This document shows, one piece after another, positions 50,085 to 62,576 of a stretch of DNA of 64,000 nucleotides (position 1 is the stretch's first letter; each line of letters opens with the position of its first letter). A model generated the notes under the pieces. The model made no database searches. It had not been told where the DNA came from and saw only the letters and a list, made by a program, of their open reading frames with translations. A program made the translations under genes and the position numbers. The DNA comes from Austropuccinia psidii (Eukaryota > Basidiomycota > Pucciniomycetes > Pucciniales > Sphaerophragmiaceae), in the NCBI GenBank assembly GCA_023105745.1, contig JALGQZ010000001.1, forward strand, positions 54,692,937-54,756,936, read 5' to 3'.

Positions 50085-51549
50085 TGAAAACACAAAAATG
50101 TCATAATTATTTCCAGACTCATTTCTTATGGTATAACAACTATTTTAGTTGAGTTAAACTCAATCCAAGGTTCATTGGAGGTAAATCAAAATTGGAGAAC
50201 CAACTCAAATATTGTTTGATATTTTTAATGAAAAATTGAAGCCTTTCAGAATATGAAAATAAATTACTTTTGAATAATATATACTAAATTCCTCCTACTA
50301 ATACTCTTCAAATCTTTTTCAATGGAAAAAAGAGGCCCCCATGTAACAAAACTAAAAAAAATAGCTCCAAAATAATATGAAATATTTTTAAACAGAAATA
50401 TTAAGGCTCAAAAAAAAGAATTCCTCATTGCAGATTCATTTAGTAAAATATTATTGCACCATCATCTATAGAGAGCTATTATATCTTTCAGTAAAAAGGT
50501 CATAAGAATTATTCCAATGAAAGGAAAGAGATCGATGAAAATGTTTAATGGGTGGACTATTGAGAATTTAATACACTGAATTGTATAAGCTATGTTTTTT
50601 ACAAAAGTGTAAACTTCTTCACCAAATTGAGCTGTAAGCTTCAAATTGATAGCAAATATCAAGTAAATGATCTTATGTTGTTCTCTAAGCTCTTGGAAAG
50701 GTTGAATAGACCCAATACTTTAAATAAGTCATTTAAGTAGACTTTCAAATAATTATCATTTGGCCTTTATCCTGTTTTATGTATTTCTGAATAACAATCA
50801 TAATAGGCTTTTAATTTAAAACTAATACATTTGGCCATATAGGCTGTAAGTCACTTATCCTCATTGTTTTCAAATTTAATACATATAGAATTGGTAGCTT
50901 TATTCCCTTCTTTTCAACAAGGAATATCATCTTTCAAAATTAAATTGTTGGACTAATATCAAGATCAAGGTAGCTTAAGGATTTTCTTGAATGGGGAAAA
51001 GAGATTTGTAAAGTTAATCAAAATATTGAATCGTTCAGCTATCAGAGATTTATATCATTTGGTTTCTTTTTGTAGAATATTACTTATCAAATGATATATT
51101 ATGGAAGTGAAGCTGTACAAATGCATTGAGATTACTTGATCTTCCTTAATAATTGACATTGATTATGGCTGATGTTTTCTTTGTTTTTAAAACAAAAGAA
51201 GCCAAAAATCCCAAATTCAAGAGTAATTTGCTAATAAATAACAGGAGCTAAACAAAATGAGGAGGAAAAAGGCTACAAAAAGGGACAAGTCAGTGAAATG
51301 AAAATTGTTAAAAAAATCAAAAATTAAATGATCAATATTTAAGTAATAGGAACTTTCAATTTCTCAATAATATTTCAATAATCCTCCTTTGAATAGAGTC
51401 TATAAGAAATTGGAATTTCTACATTTTCAGGCTTGATAATGACAGTTGATATTTGGTTTCAAATTTAATGAATCAAAGATGAACTGCAAAGGTTTCAAAG
51501 TAAGATTTAAGATATTGAAGAGAAATTTTAAATTTTCTCTTAATATTTA
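50085..51549. other. AT-rich, no gene seen
   Basis: Continuation of the sequence into which element B inserted. A 66-codon minus-strand ORF (50462-50662) is not recognised. I see no repeats, RNA genes or retroelement motifs. Confidence 0.5.
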
Positions 51550-51993
51550 AGAAATAAAAATTATCTTGCTATAGGTATTTCACCATAGGATGACAATATG
51601 TGGCATGAAAGCTCTAGCTTCAGTGTAAGCTTCTCATTATTGAGTGGTTTCTGAATAGTATCAGATAAGGAAATAATACCAGAGAAAAAGAACAAGAAAG
51701 TGGAGAAGTTGCATTGCAAGAAAGAGAATACATGAAGAGTCTCAGAGAAGGAAATACAATCAGAGAAAAAGAACAAGAAAACTGAGAAAAAGGATGAGAG
51801 AACAACTTCTCAGCTAAGATACATAATTTATATAGCAAAGAAATAGAATACAAATAGATAAAATTAAATACAACAAACAATTTACTGATTTAAGAAAAAG
51901 TAAAAGAGAACTAATTCAGTTCTGAATGACTTAATATAGACACAAAAAGGACCAGTCAAATATATATTACTGGTTAGCAACTTGTCTTTAATA
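51550..51993 (-). repeat. 3' LTR of Copia element 1
   Basis: The upper edge is at 51993 (sense TATTAAAGACAAG), immediately after the polypurine tract GGGAGGG (52000-51994). A TATA-like CTATATAAAT lies at 51835-51826 in sense, as expected of a Copia LTR promoter. The TCTTGTTCTTTTTCTCTG stretch occurs twice (near 51670 and 51765). The lower edge is not clear. Confidence 0.65.
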
Positions 51994-52000
51994 CCCTCCC

Positions 52001-52498
52001 AAGCTCATATCTTCACAATCCTAGAGCAGAGAAGTGTTCCTTATGTTGCTTTCTGAAAAGGGAATTTTTGAGTATGTTGGCCAACATCAATTTTGTCAAA
52101 ATGTTTGTAAAATCAATCATTCCCTCATCCAATAACTGACATCACCAGTGAAGATGTAATTTGATGTGTTTATTTTGATTTTGATAGAGGGGATTCTTGA
52201 GAAGACCAAGAGCTACTCGGTTGTCACAAAATAAATGAGCTTGAACTGATAGGCCAAGATCTGATACAAGCTCAAGAAGTCATCACAGATCCTGAAAAAA
52301 GTTAGTTATGGAAAAATACTCTTCTTCTGTGAGAGAGAGTGTTACCACATCTTGCTTGGTGGTCTTCCAGCCTATTAGTCCATAGAGAAAAACCCAACTT
52401 CCAGAAAACAATCTGGAGTCTTAATTTGAGCCCCAGTCAGAGTAACAATAAGAGGTTATGGCAGAGCTATCACGTCTCCCACCCAACCACTGGCCCCA
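52001..52498 (-). pseudogene. Copia element 1 RNase H, C-terminal pol
   Basis: Minus-strand text from 52498: SYCYSDWGSN, stop, DSRLFSGSWVFLYGLIGWKT and TKQDVVTLSLTEEEYFSITN, then (frame-shifted) LLDEGMIDFTNILTKLMLAN and a C-terminal stop just before the purine tract. The SDW-GS, S-GS-F and TEEEY blocks are the Copia RNase H signature. Continues from the fragment at 53931-54294. Confidence 0.85.
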
Positions 52499-52503
52499 GG
52501 TAC

Positions 52504-53925
52504 TTTCAGGGTGACTCTATGATATAGCTTCAGAATGCTAATAAAAAGCTATAACTCTGAGTGTGACACGAAAATGATGATGATATTAGAGTGAGAATAT
52601 GAGTAAAAGGGCTATACTGAAATAATTTAGTGAGGGTGAGTACTGCTGATAGCCCTGGGTGCAGTGTTTGCCTCTTGGTTTACAATAGCAAACCCTACAA
52701 TACTTAAACTTAAAGTATACCTGTTAAATTCTAAGAGTACCACTTCCTTGTTGAGAAGTTATACCACGTAAGAGTATCAAGAACAGGATGCTGAATTTGC
52801 TTCCTGGTGAGGCAAAGCCTCCTTTTATCTTGTTCTGGGGTAGTGGGAGGTGGTTTACCTCTGCACACGACCACAGAGTGAAAAGTTTCACTACTGTGGG
52901 CTGGTTTGTGGTTCTATACACTCAATACAGGCTAGTATTGGGTTGAAATGTGGTTTTAGAACCACAAGTAGTCATTTTTACCCTATACAGGGTGAAGTTT
53001 TTCACCAATGGAGTTTACAGGTGTGTTCTGGTGCTTCTGACGCATCAGAAAATGTACAGAACCTGAATGGACCTCTGTATTTGACTTAACTATGAGGTAT
53101 TGAAGTATAAATAAGCTTCAGCGTCTGTTTGACACCTCATAATCATACTTATGGGATAGTATCCCACTATAAGGCTGTATTGGCCAGACTGTGGGATTTT
53201 GACCTTAAAACAGCCATAACATTTTCAGTTTTTGAGATATCAACCTCAAAATTGGTTCGGTGTCTGGCCCTGAATGGGCTCTACACAATGGTACCTCATT
53301 TGATATGGTTATCATTAAAAATGGCAAAGTTATTCGATGTACAAGTTTTTTTTGTACATATGTATGTTTTGGCCAAAAGCTGTATTGGGCTTGTTTGCAC
53401 CATACCTTTTGTTCTAGTTGAGATATGAGGAAATGAATGACACAATCAGATAGCCCTGATTGTGCTCTTTCCAAAGAGACCCCACTTTAGGTATCTCACA
53501 CTAAAACTGTAGAAGCTAGATGGGAGGTGAATGTTTTGTTCACCCTTATTTGGCCTGAATTTGGTCATAACCTCAGTAATACTGGTGCTAGCTCAGTTTG
53601 GCTGGTACCATTGGATAGCCCTGGCTTAGAGCTTCACCTTTCATACCCATTTGATGGGGTTAAGCCTCTTACTCTGTATTTCAGGTGAGAGGTGGAAATT
53701 AAGGTTTATGCTCAGCAATAACTTTGAGCATGAATAACTTTGTTATTCTTTGTCCTATGGTGATGGGACTTATATTTTCAGAAAGAGGTGAGTTTCCCCT
53801 TTCCTTTGATACCTTTTGAGCTAATTTGGCTCAGATCCATGTTTTGGTGGTATCTTGACTATACCATTGATTTATGGTATATTGGCTGTCATGCTTGTGC
53901 TCTGGTTTTGAGTCACAGGCTGACA
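52504..53925 (-). repeat. Solo LTR of element-B family
   Basis: 1422 bp in minus orientation, ending TGACA at 53925 (reverse of TGTCAGCC) and starting TTTCAGGGTG at 52504 (reverse of the CAACCTGACA end). It aligns with both element B LTRs and is flanked by perfect GGTAC duplications (52499-52503, 53926-53930). Internal sequence has been lost by LTR-LTR recombination. Confidence 0.95.
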
Positions 53926-53930
53926 GGTAC

Positions 53931-54294
53931 TAGTACCACCTAGATAGGAAAGAATGTGCATGAAGGCCAACTCATGGTCATAAGAAGGCAGAGAGAGGAA
54001 CTGAAAAATACACAAGGCAGAGTATGCTATATCAGGCCTAGTACAGGCCATTAAGTAATTGAGCATCCTCACACCCCTTCAGTAATGGATATTTGAAGGC
54101 TCAGAGTCAGTGGCTGCAAAAGTGAAAAATTCTTGAAAAAAGTACTTGAGGAGTTGAGAAATGTTTGCAGGCCCCCATGCCAAAGTAATCTAGTAAGGAG
54201 ATGACATAGAGTTCCTAGTTAAGAAAAATAACTCATCTGATATTATCTCTAGTTACGTTCATGCCAAGTACATAACAAAGATCAGCAAGATATT
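53931..54294 (-). pseudogene. Copia element 1 RT end / RNase H start
   Basis: Minus-strand text YLADLCYVLGMNVTRDN, then LYVISLLDYFGMGACKHFST and MLNYLMACTRPDIAYSALCI. These are the Copia RT thumb and connection motifs (L-Y-LG, Y-LL--F-M, LNYL---TRPDI-Y). Its first residue continues directly from FDMKY at 58033, across the inserted repeat. Confidence 0.85.
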
Positions 54295-55306
54295 TGAAAG
54301 GTTTTTCTATGAAACTCTTGATCATAGTAGCAAATATCAAGAGTACTGAGACTATTCTCAGTAGAGAATATAATATCATGAAATATTATAGCCATAAACA
54401 TGATATAATTATTCAAAATAATTATATATAGAAAAAAAAGATATTTCATTATTATTAAATAGCTTAATAACAAAAAAATATTAATAATTGTTCTATTATT
54501 GTTATAGCCACTGAAAATTAGAAAAATAGGAAGTGTAAAGCTCTTAAGGCAAAAATTGAATGTGTAAAGTAATGATATTTAACCACTTATAAGTAATATA
54601 TGCATATTATTTATGAAAGAAACTTTCACACACAATGTGCAGAGATAATTCTTATAGAAATATTATACATAAAAAACTAATACTAGATTAAAAAATAGAG
54701 CTTCAAAGAAAGCTTACTTATAATATTTGTTTAATAAAACAAGTCAAAAAACAACAGTTATTATATTAAACAATATTTATAGGCTAAAAATACACCAAAA
54801 ACTAACATTTTATAAGATGAAACAGCATTTTATGGTAAAAAAAATTAGATTTCAGGATTTTAAGAGAAATTTGTGGATTTAAAATATATTTGAAGATTAA
54901 AATTTTATATAATAAAATCTATTATTTGTGATTACAAAAATATAATCTAAATTCTTCTATTTAAATTATTTATTTATAATTTATAAAGAGTGAAATACCT
55001 TCATAATTGGTTCAATAATAGAAACTTTTCTATTTAATAAGAAATTACTTGTTTTAAATTTCTAATTGATTTCAATTATTATATTTTGTTGGCAAAAGCA
55101 GTGATTTACAGGCTCTTTTCATGCCTTCAGATCAGCTCTCATGATTCATGATGAATAGAGAGGGTGTGCTTAAGTCAAAACTGAAAAAACCATTCTTAAA
55201 AAAAGGTTCTAAACTTGAGGTAACTTATTTTTAATCCCAATGTAAAGTTACCAGTGTTATTCTCAACTCCAAATATTTTTCATCCTCCTTTGGATGAATT
55301 ATTTTA

Positions 55307-56911
55307 GGGTATTGGTAAAAACATGTAAGCAAATTGGTAAAAACACGTAAGGGATGGTTTTTAAATGAAATATGGCTATTTATGGCATTTATGATGCCAT
55401 TAATGCCATTTGTGGCATTAAAAATTCCATTTATGGCATTAACAGTGCCATTAATGGCATTATCAATGCAATATTTATGATGCCATTAATGCCATTTATG
55501 GAATCAACAATGCCACAAATGGCCATAACAGTGCCATAAATGGCATTAACAGTGCCATAAATGGCATTAACAGTGCCATAAATGGCATTGACAGTGCCAT
55601 AAATGGCATTAACAGTGCCATAAATGGCATTAACAATGCCATAAATTACATTAACAGTGCCATAAATGGCATTAACAATTCCATTGATGGCATTAACAAT
55701 TCCATTTATGGCATTAACAGTGCCATAAATGGCATTAACAGTTCCATAAATGGCATTATCAATGAAATATTATTGATGCCATTAATGCCATTTATGGCAT
55801 CAACAATGCCATTTGTGGCATTAAAAATGCAACATTTCTGATGCCATTAATGGCATAAATGGCATTAATAATGCCACATTAAAAATGCCATTAATGGCAT
55901 TACTATTACCATGAATGGCATTATCAATGCAATAAATGGCATAATGCCATTTATGTAACACCATAAATGGCATTGTTAATTCCATTTATTTAACACCATA
56001 AATGGCATTGTTAATTCCATTTATGCAATGCCAAAAATGGAATTTTTGATTCCATAAATGGAATTTTTGATGCCATTTATGTTATAGTTAAGGCCATTAA
56101 TTCCATTTTTAAGGCCAATGTTAAGGCCATTCATGCCATTTTTAAGGCCAATGTTAAGGCCATTTATGGCATTGTTAAATGCATAAATGGCATTTTCAAG
56201 GCCATTAAATTCAATTTATGGCATTGTCAAGGCCATTAAATTCAATTTATGGCATTGCTGTAATGCCATTTATGCCAATTTTCTGGCCATAAATGGCATC
56301 TGTATGTCATTCTTAATGCCATTTATGGCCTTATTATGTCATTAGTGATGCCATTTATGGGACTTTTGATGTGATAAATGGCACTGTTAATGCCAAAAAT
56401 CAAATGTTAACTTCCACTCATCATAAATTACATTTTGAATTCAATTTATGTCATAAATGGCATTTTCAATTCAATTACAAACATGAACTAAAAAACATAA
56501 AAAACATGGACTTTTTGGGCCTAAAAATGCTCTTAAAAAAAATCAAAATTTTTGGCTTCTGGTTTATTATTCTCAACATTCTCACCTTCATTTTAAGAAA
56601 AAATATTGAAACTCATAAGTGGGAACATTTTTAATGAATTTTTTCAAAAAATGGGCCATTTTCCCAAAATAGAAAAATTGGGCAAAAAAAAAATTTGAAA
56701 AAATTTGGGGACCTTCACATCCCATGTTGGAAAAAATATGGCAAAAAAAAATGTTAAAAATTCTCAAAACTGAGCCTGAGGAATTTTTATAAAAAAATTA
56801 GGTCACTTACGTGTTTTTACCATAAAATAATGTGTTTTGGCCATAATTTGGTAAAAACACGTAAGTTTATGGTAAAAACCTATAAGGGCTTACGTGCTTT
56901 TACCAACACCC
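55307..56911. mobile_element. Non-autonomous DNA transposon with 8-bp target duplication
   Basis: 1605 bp with terminal inverted repeats (left GGGTATTGGTAAAAACATG, right complement GGGTGTTGGTAAAAGCACG) flanked by perfect TTATTTTA duplications (55299-55306, 56912-56919). Extra subterminal copies of GGTAAAAACACGTAAG occur at both ends in both orientations (near 55332, 56808, 56849). No transposase. The 8-bp duplication and YAGGG-like end suggest hAT. P-like or KDZ elements are alternatives. The interior is mostly the palindromic array listed below. Confidence 0.85.
55368..56380. repeat. Palindromic ATGGCAT minisatellite inside the DNA transposon
   Basis: Dense repetition of the complementary words TGCCAT and ATGGCA. 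The most regular part, 55529-55679, has about seven units of 21 bp built as ACAGTGCCAT-AA-ATGGCATTA. Elsewhere the words recur irregularly. Each unit can fold on itself. Confidence 0.9.
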
Positions 56912-58032
56912 TTATTTTAAGTCTTAAGATAAATTAAGTTTATTTATATTAAATTTCATCCCATGAAAAACATAAGAATAAATTTTCAAGCAAAAATATC
57001 TTAAACTAAATTTTTAATTAATTTTCTATTAGAATAATTGAAATTGTTAATTTCAAGGCTAATTCTCAATTAAACCTGTTTCAAAAAGATTCTTGAAATT
57101 TAGTGTATACACATATAACCCTAATTTTTAAGATGTTGGAAATATGCAAGCAAATCCATTAAGAATTGGATTTTCAATGAGCTTTTGGACTTATTGCTCT
57201 TTTTCCATGTAAAATAGCAATACACATCAAAACATGACTTTTGATAAGGTTTAGATACTTTTAAATTTGATTTTTTTAAGCTTATTTAAGCTTTTACAGA
57301 TTATAAAACCTTTAGTTAAAGCTTGCATATCTGGATTTACCCTTTGGAAGCTTGAAATTCCTGTCCAAATCTGGATAAAACTAGTTTAAAGTTTGAGGTT
57401 TGATCAAAGTCTAATCTTAAACTTTAAATAAACTTTCAAATCCTTCAATACAGGTGGACAACCTTGATTGAATCCTTTCAGATCCAGAAAGTTGGGTACC
57501 CCACCTTGGTTTGTTCTTTTTCCTTTTCTCCCCTTTCTGCATGGATTTTTCCCTTTTATTTATTTAAAGCCATACTATGGCTCTAAACCCTTTTAAATTG
57601 AGCTCACACAGAATTTAAATTCTGTATGGCAAATCCTTAGCCAATTCAGTAAATATATACAACACCCCAATTTTTACTGAAATTTTGGTAAGTTTGCATA
57701 AACCTCATGTAACTTTAAATGTAAGGTTAAATTTAACAATTTTAAAAAATTTTAAGAAAAATGCAATTGTAATTTGAGATTCTTAAATATCCTACTAACA
57801 TAAGAAATAACCATATTTGCATATAACACCCTATGGGTCTGCCCTAGGTTATTTATGGTGTGAATCCAAAAAATACATAATAATTGTAACTTTGTTTATC
57901 AAAAACAAAATTTTACATATTTTTGGTTTTTTTATTTTAAATTCAATTGATAAGTCTGTTTAAGACTAAATAAGCTTTGCATAGAGTTTTTTGTGGCCTT
58001 ATGGGTATATCATACATATCTCATGGCTCTTA

Positions 58033-58510
58033 ATATTTCATGTCAAATGAAAAGGAAATTTGAGCCTGGAAGACATCAAGATTAGTTCCCCAAATGAAAA
58101 GATCATTGACCTTCATGAAGACAAAGCAGGGTTTAAGGTCATTTCCAACAAATAGGCAAGGATCTGCAGCAGATGGACAAAATCCTGAATTGATAAAGAA
58201 ATTTTTTATTTTGAGATACCAATTTCTGGGGCTTTGCATAATCATGTAAAGAAATTTCTTCAACTTCAGGAAGGCTGGACCAGATTGAAGGCATTTTTAA
58301 CCTTCAGTAACACAAATTTAGAGGAATTCATTGATATTGCAATGAAGAAAGGCAGTTTTCATGTCCATTTGATGAAGATCAAATTAATGATCAGCACAAT
58401 ATCCCAAGAGGAAGTAAAAATTGGAAAGCCTCCCAGTTGGAGCAAATATTTCATGAAAGTCAAGGTTTTCAATTTGGAGGAATTTTTGAACACATAGACA
58501 AGCCTTCTCT
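58033..58510 (-). pseudogene. Copia element 1 RT, N-terminal part
   Basis: Minus-strand text LDFHEIFAPTGRLSNFYFLL, DLHQMDMKTAFLHCNINEFL, then KKFLYMIMQSPRNWYLKIKN, FINSGFCPSAADPCLFVGN and MKVNDLFIWGTNLDVF. These are the Copia RT hallmarks (APT-R, QMDVKTAFL-G, LKQSPR-W, ADPC-F), with the usual VDD box altered to VND. Frame changes and stops are present. Broken at FDMKY by repeat R copy 3. Confidence 0.88.
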
Positions 58511-60201
58511 TCAAGAAAACTACCTAGGGCATCAGTTTTCTCTTTAAATATGCACGTAGTATCAAGAAGTCAAAGTCTTTCATGAAGCTTGAATTCTTCC
58601 ATAAAACCATGTCTTTCAAGACTGGAGAATGCCTTATAAATGGCAACTAGCGAATCATCAAATTCATAAGAGGCCATAGCCTTCTTAAATTTTCTAGGAC
58701 TTTTTCTAATCACAGATCCATATAAATGATTAGGATGTTTGTGCAACCATTCACCAGATACAACATTCTCATTGGAGATATTAGAACTAACATCTTTTGG
58801 ATCCCTCAAAGGTATGTCATCATAGGTCCACCCTTTTGGTAGAGGTCTTTCCTTGTAGAGGAAGCTACAGGCTATTTAGATCCTGGTTGGCCAGATATTT
58901 TGTGTGAAGGAAGACAGGATACAGAAGAATCAGCTTCCACGAACACTAGCGGCTCAGAATTTGGGGAGGGGAGTGAGGTTTTATTATGAGGAGAAATAGC
59001 TTCAGGATTTTTTGGGAATCCTTCAGAACAGCTTTCTCCTGGAATAGCAAGGACACTTTTGGGTCAACATAAATTTATTTATCATCTTTGTGGGAGAGGG
59101 AATTAATCAAAGGCATAGAAGGCAGGAGAAGACGTTCTTGAGTAGAGCATGGAGTAGAAGAACAATGAGAGGGCCAACAAGCTTCTTCACTTTTGAAGGA
59201 GAAATAATGCAAAAAATAGATAGAGTTGAGTTTGGATTTAAGAGACAATAATTATGGTGCGCTTCCTGCATGCCAACAAGCATACATAAGGTACCAGTAG
59301 GATGTATTTTGCATTTTTGCCAAGGGTTGGGAGAGTGCAGGCCAGTAAGATCAAGAGACACTGATTAATCTCACTTAATTAATGGAGAAATATAAATGAT
59401 AGTTGACACAGGTGTTCTATTACATATAAATGCAACCATGGCAGATGTTTGTCCCAACCACTCATCCGGATCAATGTTTTTGTGAATCATAACTTGTATT
59501 TGTTCCAGAAGTGACTGATTATCCCTTTCAGAGACTGGACTCTGTTATGGAGTGTTGGGTGCTGTTGGGATATGACAAATAGCTTTATTTTCAAAAAGAG
59601 TTTTGATTTTTTAAATTAAAAATTCACCACCATTATCTGATACAACCATTTTAATGATTCTTCCCCTCATATTTTCAAACAAGTTTTGAAATTTAACAAA
59701 GGACTCAGAAAATTCCAATTTGGCACTTAGAAGATAGAAAAATCTCATATGGCTATCTCCATTGATTATTCAAAAAATATATTGATTCCCTCTACAAGAT
59801 GATGGTGAAATAGGGCCAAAGAGATCCATATGCATTATTTCAAGGACATTGAGAGGTGTAGTAAGAGTGCCAGAAAATCATAATTGATGAGACTTGGCCA
59901 AGGAGCAAAAATAACAGCTTATGTTGGAGAAATCTAAACCAGGCCACATTTTGGTGGTAACTTGATTGCTGGGATGTCCTAACCTTTTGTGAAGGATGGG
60001 AAGAAGGCTTGCCATGGGCAAAAGATCAAAATTGGCAGTAGGAGTGCCAATTAAAAAGACATTGTTCATAATTTTAGGGGACAGGATTAGATTTCCATGT
60101 TGATTGAAAAGATTGGCACCACCCTTGAAGCTTTTCAGAGTAGCACCATTGTTGAGAAAAGGTCCTAATGAAGCCAGTACAGAGGAGGCCAAAGGACTAT
60201 T
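58511..60201 (-). pseudogene. Copia element 1 integrase and linker
   Basis: From 60201 downwards: GAG-pre-integrase finger (LPILHKRLGHPSNQVTTKM, CYFCSLAKSHQL, an HHCC arrangement), then an eroded integrase core around 59880-59380 (the MVVNF trace of the usual DNGGEF box near 59640, LHNRVQSLKG near 59550). Its C-terminal part has the CMLVGMQEAHHNYCLLNP block (59290-59230). A linker with RDPKDVSSNIS and KFKKAMASYEF follows (58809-58570). Frames are broken in the core. Confidence 0.82.
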
Positions 60202-61750
60202 TGTCACAGGGGCTGTTGGGAGAAGCAAGAGTGGCCTGGCACTCAGGAATCAAGAACTCACTTGGGGGGCCCCAAAAGAATGAAGAAAGGAAAGAAGAAT
60301 ATATTTCTTTGAGAGAAAAAGAGAGCAGCACAAGATATGATAAATATAAGAGGGAAGACAAAGGCCAAAGATAATAAGAGAAAGTCAAAGGCCAAAGAAA
60401 AAACCAAATGAATCCTCAAATCACTTTTTCAACCTTCCAAGAAGAACAATTTAATTAGTAAAGTATCTGAACACCAGTATCCACTGACAGGAAAAGAAAA
60501 GTTGCAAATGACTGACTTAAGATTATCAGTATTTAATTTAATAATGAAAAAGAAAATAATAATAAAAATGAATTCAATATATTAACTCACTGGGGAAAAA
60601 GTCCCCAGGGGTAAAAGGGTGGACAGTATATCCAAAAAGCTGAAAGACTGATCCTTGAAGGGAATTCACCCAACTGTATTGACTGATTTGGGTCAATACA
60701 GATTTGGCCATTTTGATATTTGAGCTTTGTGTCTTGAATTCCCACAGTGCAATATGAATTAGACCAAAAGTATAATTGCCATACAGGTTTCCTGAATACA
60801 TCCTGTATGGAATATTTGAATTGTCCAAGGAGTCCTTTATGCCTTAGAAACTGTCTTGATGTTCAACAACCTCTTGAAATAACCCCTTGAAGAATTCTGA
60901 AGTGGCATACCAACACCTGGAAAGCCAGGGAGTTGGGGTCCTTGAATAACCTTCTGGTCATGACCATAACCCCTAAGACAAGTGGCTGAAGCCTTCCTTT
61001 GAAATGGTTGATTGGGCTGGGGGACTTGATTTGAAATGGCATAATAAAGTACTGAAACCATCACCATTGAATTGATGAGGAAAAATGGTGCATAATGGTA
61101 TATAATACCATATGGGGTCCCATTGAGTTGGGCCAGAAGTCTCCCTGATCTTGAGGGGAAACCTCTTATTGAAGGTGACTTGTTGGATCTGGTGGTTTCC
61201 AGATGGCATGCCTTGAGGCTTGGGGGATATGGCCAAATTGAGTGTCTTGGGCCCTTGGGCCAACGTGAGGATTTTGGGTTTTTTTCCAAAAACAGGCTCA
61301 GGTGTGCCCACTTGGGGTTTGAGACCTTCCTAGACTTGGTGCTGCTGGACTGCTCCCCTTGGCTCCTTTTAGCCTCATTGGAATTGGTCCCATGGCCTGC
61401 AGACCATAGAGACCATAGGGGCCCTAAATGGCCCAAATCTGCCGTTTAGGCCCCAAACACCCTAATCAAAGGGGGTGGGCCAGAGGCCCCTGGAAGGATA
61501 AATGACCCCCAGGGAAAGAATTAAGGTGTTGGCCTGGGGGTTGGTGGGATTGAGAATTAGCCAATGGGGGAAAATGATGAAAGAAATGGCCTGGGGGCTA
61601 TGAAGAGCAGCTATGGCCAAAAGGCCATTTCCTGCCATAAGGGTTCAAATTGCAAAATGATGAGAATATTTCCAAATTGATCGCATATTGGTGGAGGATT
61701 GAATTTCTGTAAACACCAATTGAGAAGGGTCTTTTTGTAGGGCTGTGACA
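60202..61750 (-). repeat. Solo LTR of element-A family
   Basis: 1549 bp, TGTCACAGGGG to CTGTGACA, clearly related to the element A LTRs but diverged. The flanks CTATT (60197-60201) and CTATC (61751-61755) match at four of five bases, a slightly mutated target duplication. The CTGGGG...CCCCAG hairpin next to the presumed start site is kept (60590-60608), but the TGCGCA array is absent. Confidence 0.92.
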
Positions 61751-62576
61751 CTATCAAGGCATTGGGAATTGAGATATTCCCAGTAGTTGTTTGTAGTTAG
61801 AGGATCCCCTTGAAGTAAACTTCATATCACTAACTTTTGATGTTGTGATGTTAGAAAAGAGACAAGAGGTGGGTGCTATTGTGGCTTATCAGCCACTATC
61901 CAGAACAGGTTTATTGAGGAGATTATTATTATTATTAGAATCTGCAAGGGAAGTACTTGTTTCTTATTTATTCTTATCATTTCTTCTATGATGATAGGCC
62001 TCTCTTTTCTCAGGAAATAATTGAAAGCATTTAATTTCAGAATGATTAGATGAAGTATTATACTTTCCTTTGCGAAAAGGATTGTTCTTCTTAGGTTTAG
62101 GAATTAATTGAAGAGTTAGAGAGGCTTGGTCTTCAGTCCCAGATCACCTAAGTATGTCAAGTTCAATCTCTTTGAATAGTTCTTCTACAGTCAGAATCTT
62201 GGGAGAGACTTTGAGTGAGGGAAGAATGAAGTGCAGACATCTCTGCATGTTTCAAGGAGAAGCTGAAGAACATCAAAGGTAAGAACTTGTACCATTATAT
62301 TCACTTCAAAGAGACTTTGAGAGAGACCTTGGAGTAGTTTAAGAGCTGAGAAAAAGGGGGATATGGCTTTGGATAAGGCAGAGGAAGAAGATGGGAGTTC
62401 AATACTTAATAGTTTCCCAAAGTTGGAAGCAATTGTTTCACCAGATGAGGAGATATGCTACTGCTTAATGGTATTCCATAGCTTACACAGATCCTCATCT
62501 TCATTGGAAACAAATTTTTCATAATTTTCATGATCCAGATGACCTACTATGAGATAATAAACCATCTCTTACTTTT
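61751..62576 (-). pseudogene. Copia element 1 gag and protease start
   Basis: Minus-strand text GHLDHENYEKFVSNEDEDLC, KLWNTIKQ, GETIASNFGKLLSIELPSSS, then IPKPKKNNPFRKGKYNTSSN and IKCFQLFPEKREAYHHRRND, matching the UBN2-like gag of Copia elements. LNKPVLDSG then marks the protease, directly before the solo LTR. Several stops. The N-terminus is cut at 62577. Confidence 0.8.

Larger units (their letters stand above)
54295..58032. repeat. LTR-like repeat R, copy 3, containing a DNA transposon
   Basis: Inserted into the Copia RT codon series with ATATT duplicated on both sides (54290-54294 and 58033-58037). It starts TGAAAGG like copy 2 and ends with TTTTTTGTGGCCTTATGGGT and CATATCTCATGGCTCTTA, a version of the shared right end. 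Without the nested transposon it is about 2.1 kb, the same size as copy 2. The middle is strongly diverged and AT-rich, with no ORF. Confidence 0.75.
51994..62576 (-). mobile_element. Copia element 1, fragmented by nested insertions
   Basis: Minus-strand Ty1/Copia pol and gag run from 62576 down to 52001, interrupted at 61750-60202 (solo LTR A), 58032-54295 (repeat R copy 3 plus a DNA transposon) and 53925-52504 (solo LTR B). Removing these leaves a colinear gag, protease, integrase, RT, RNase H order, diagnostic of Copia (integrase before RT). The ORFs are also decayed by stops. The 5' LTR is not seen because another Copia 3' end abuts gag at 62577. Confidence 0.88.

Noticed and set aside
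56371..56634. 87-codon ORF in the DNA transposon as a transposase
   Set aside because: Low-complexity Lys/Ile/Phe translation across the palindromic array edge, with no transposase motif.
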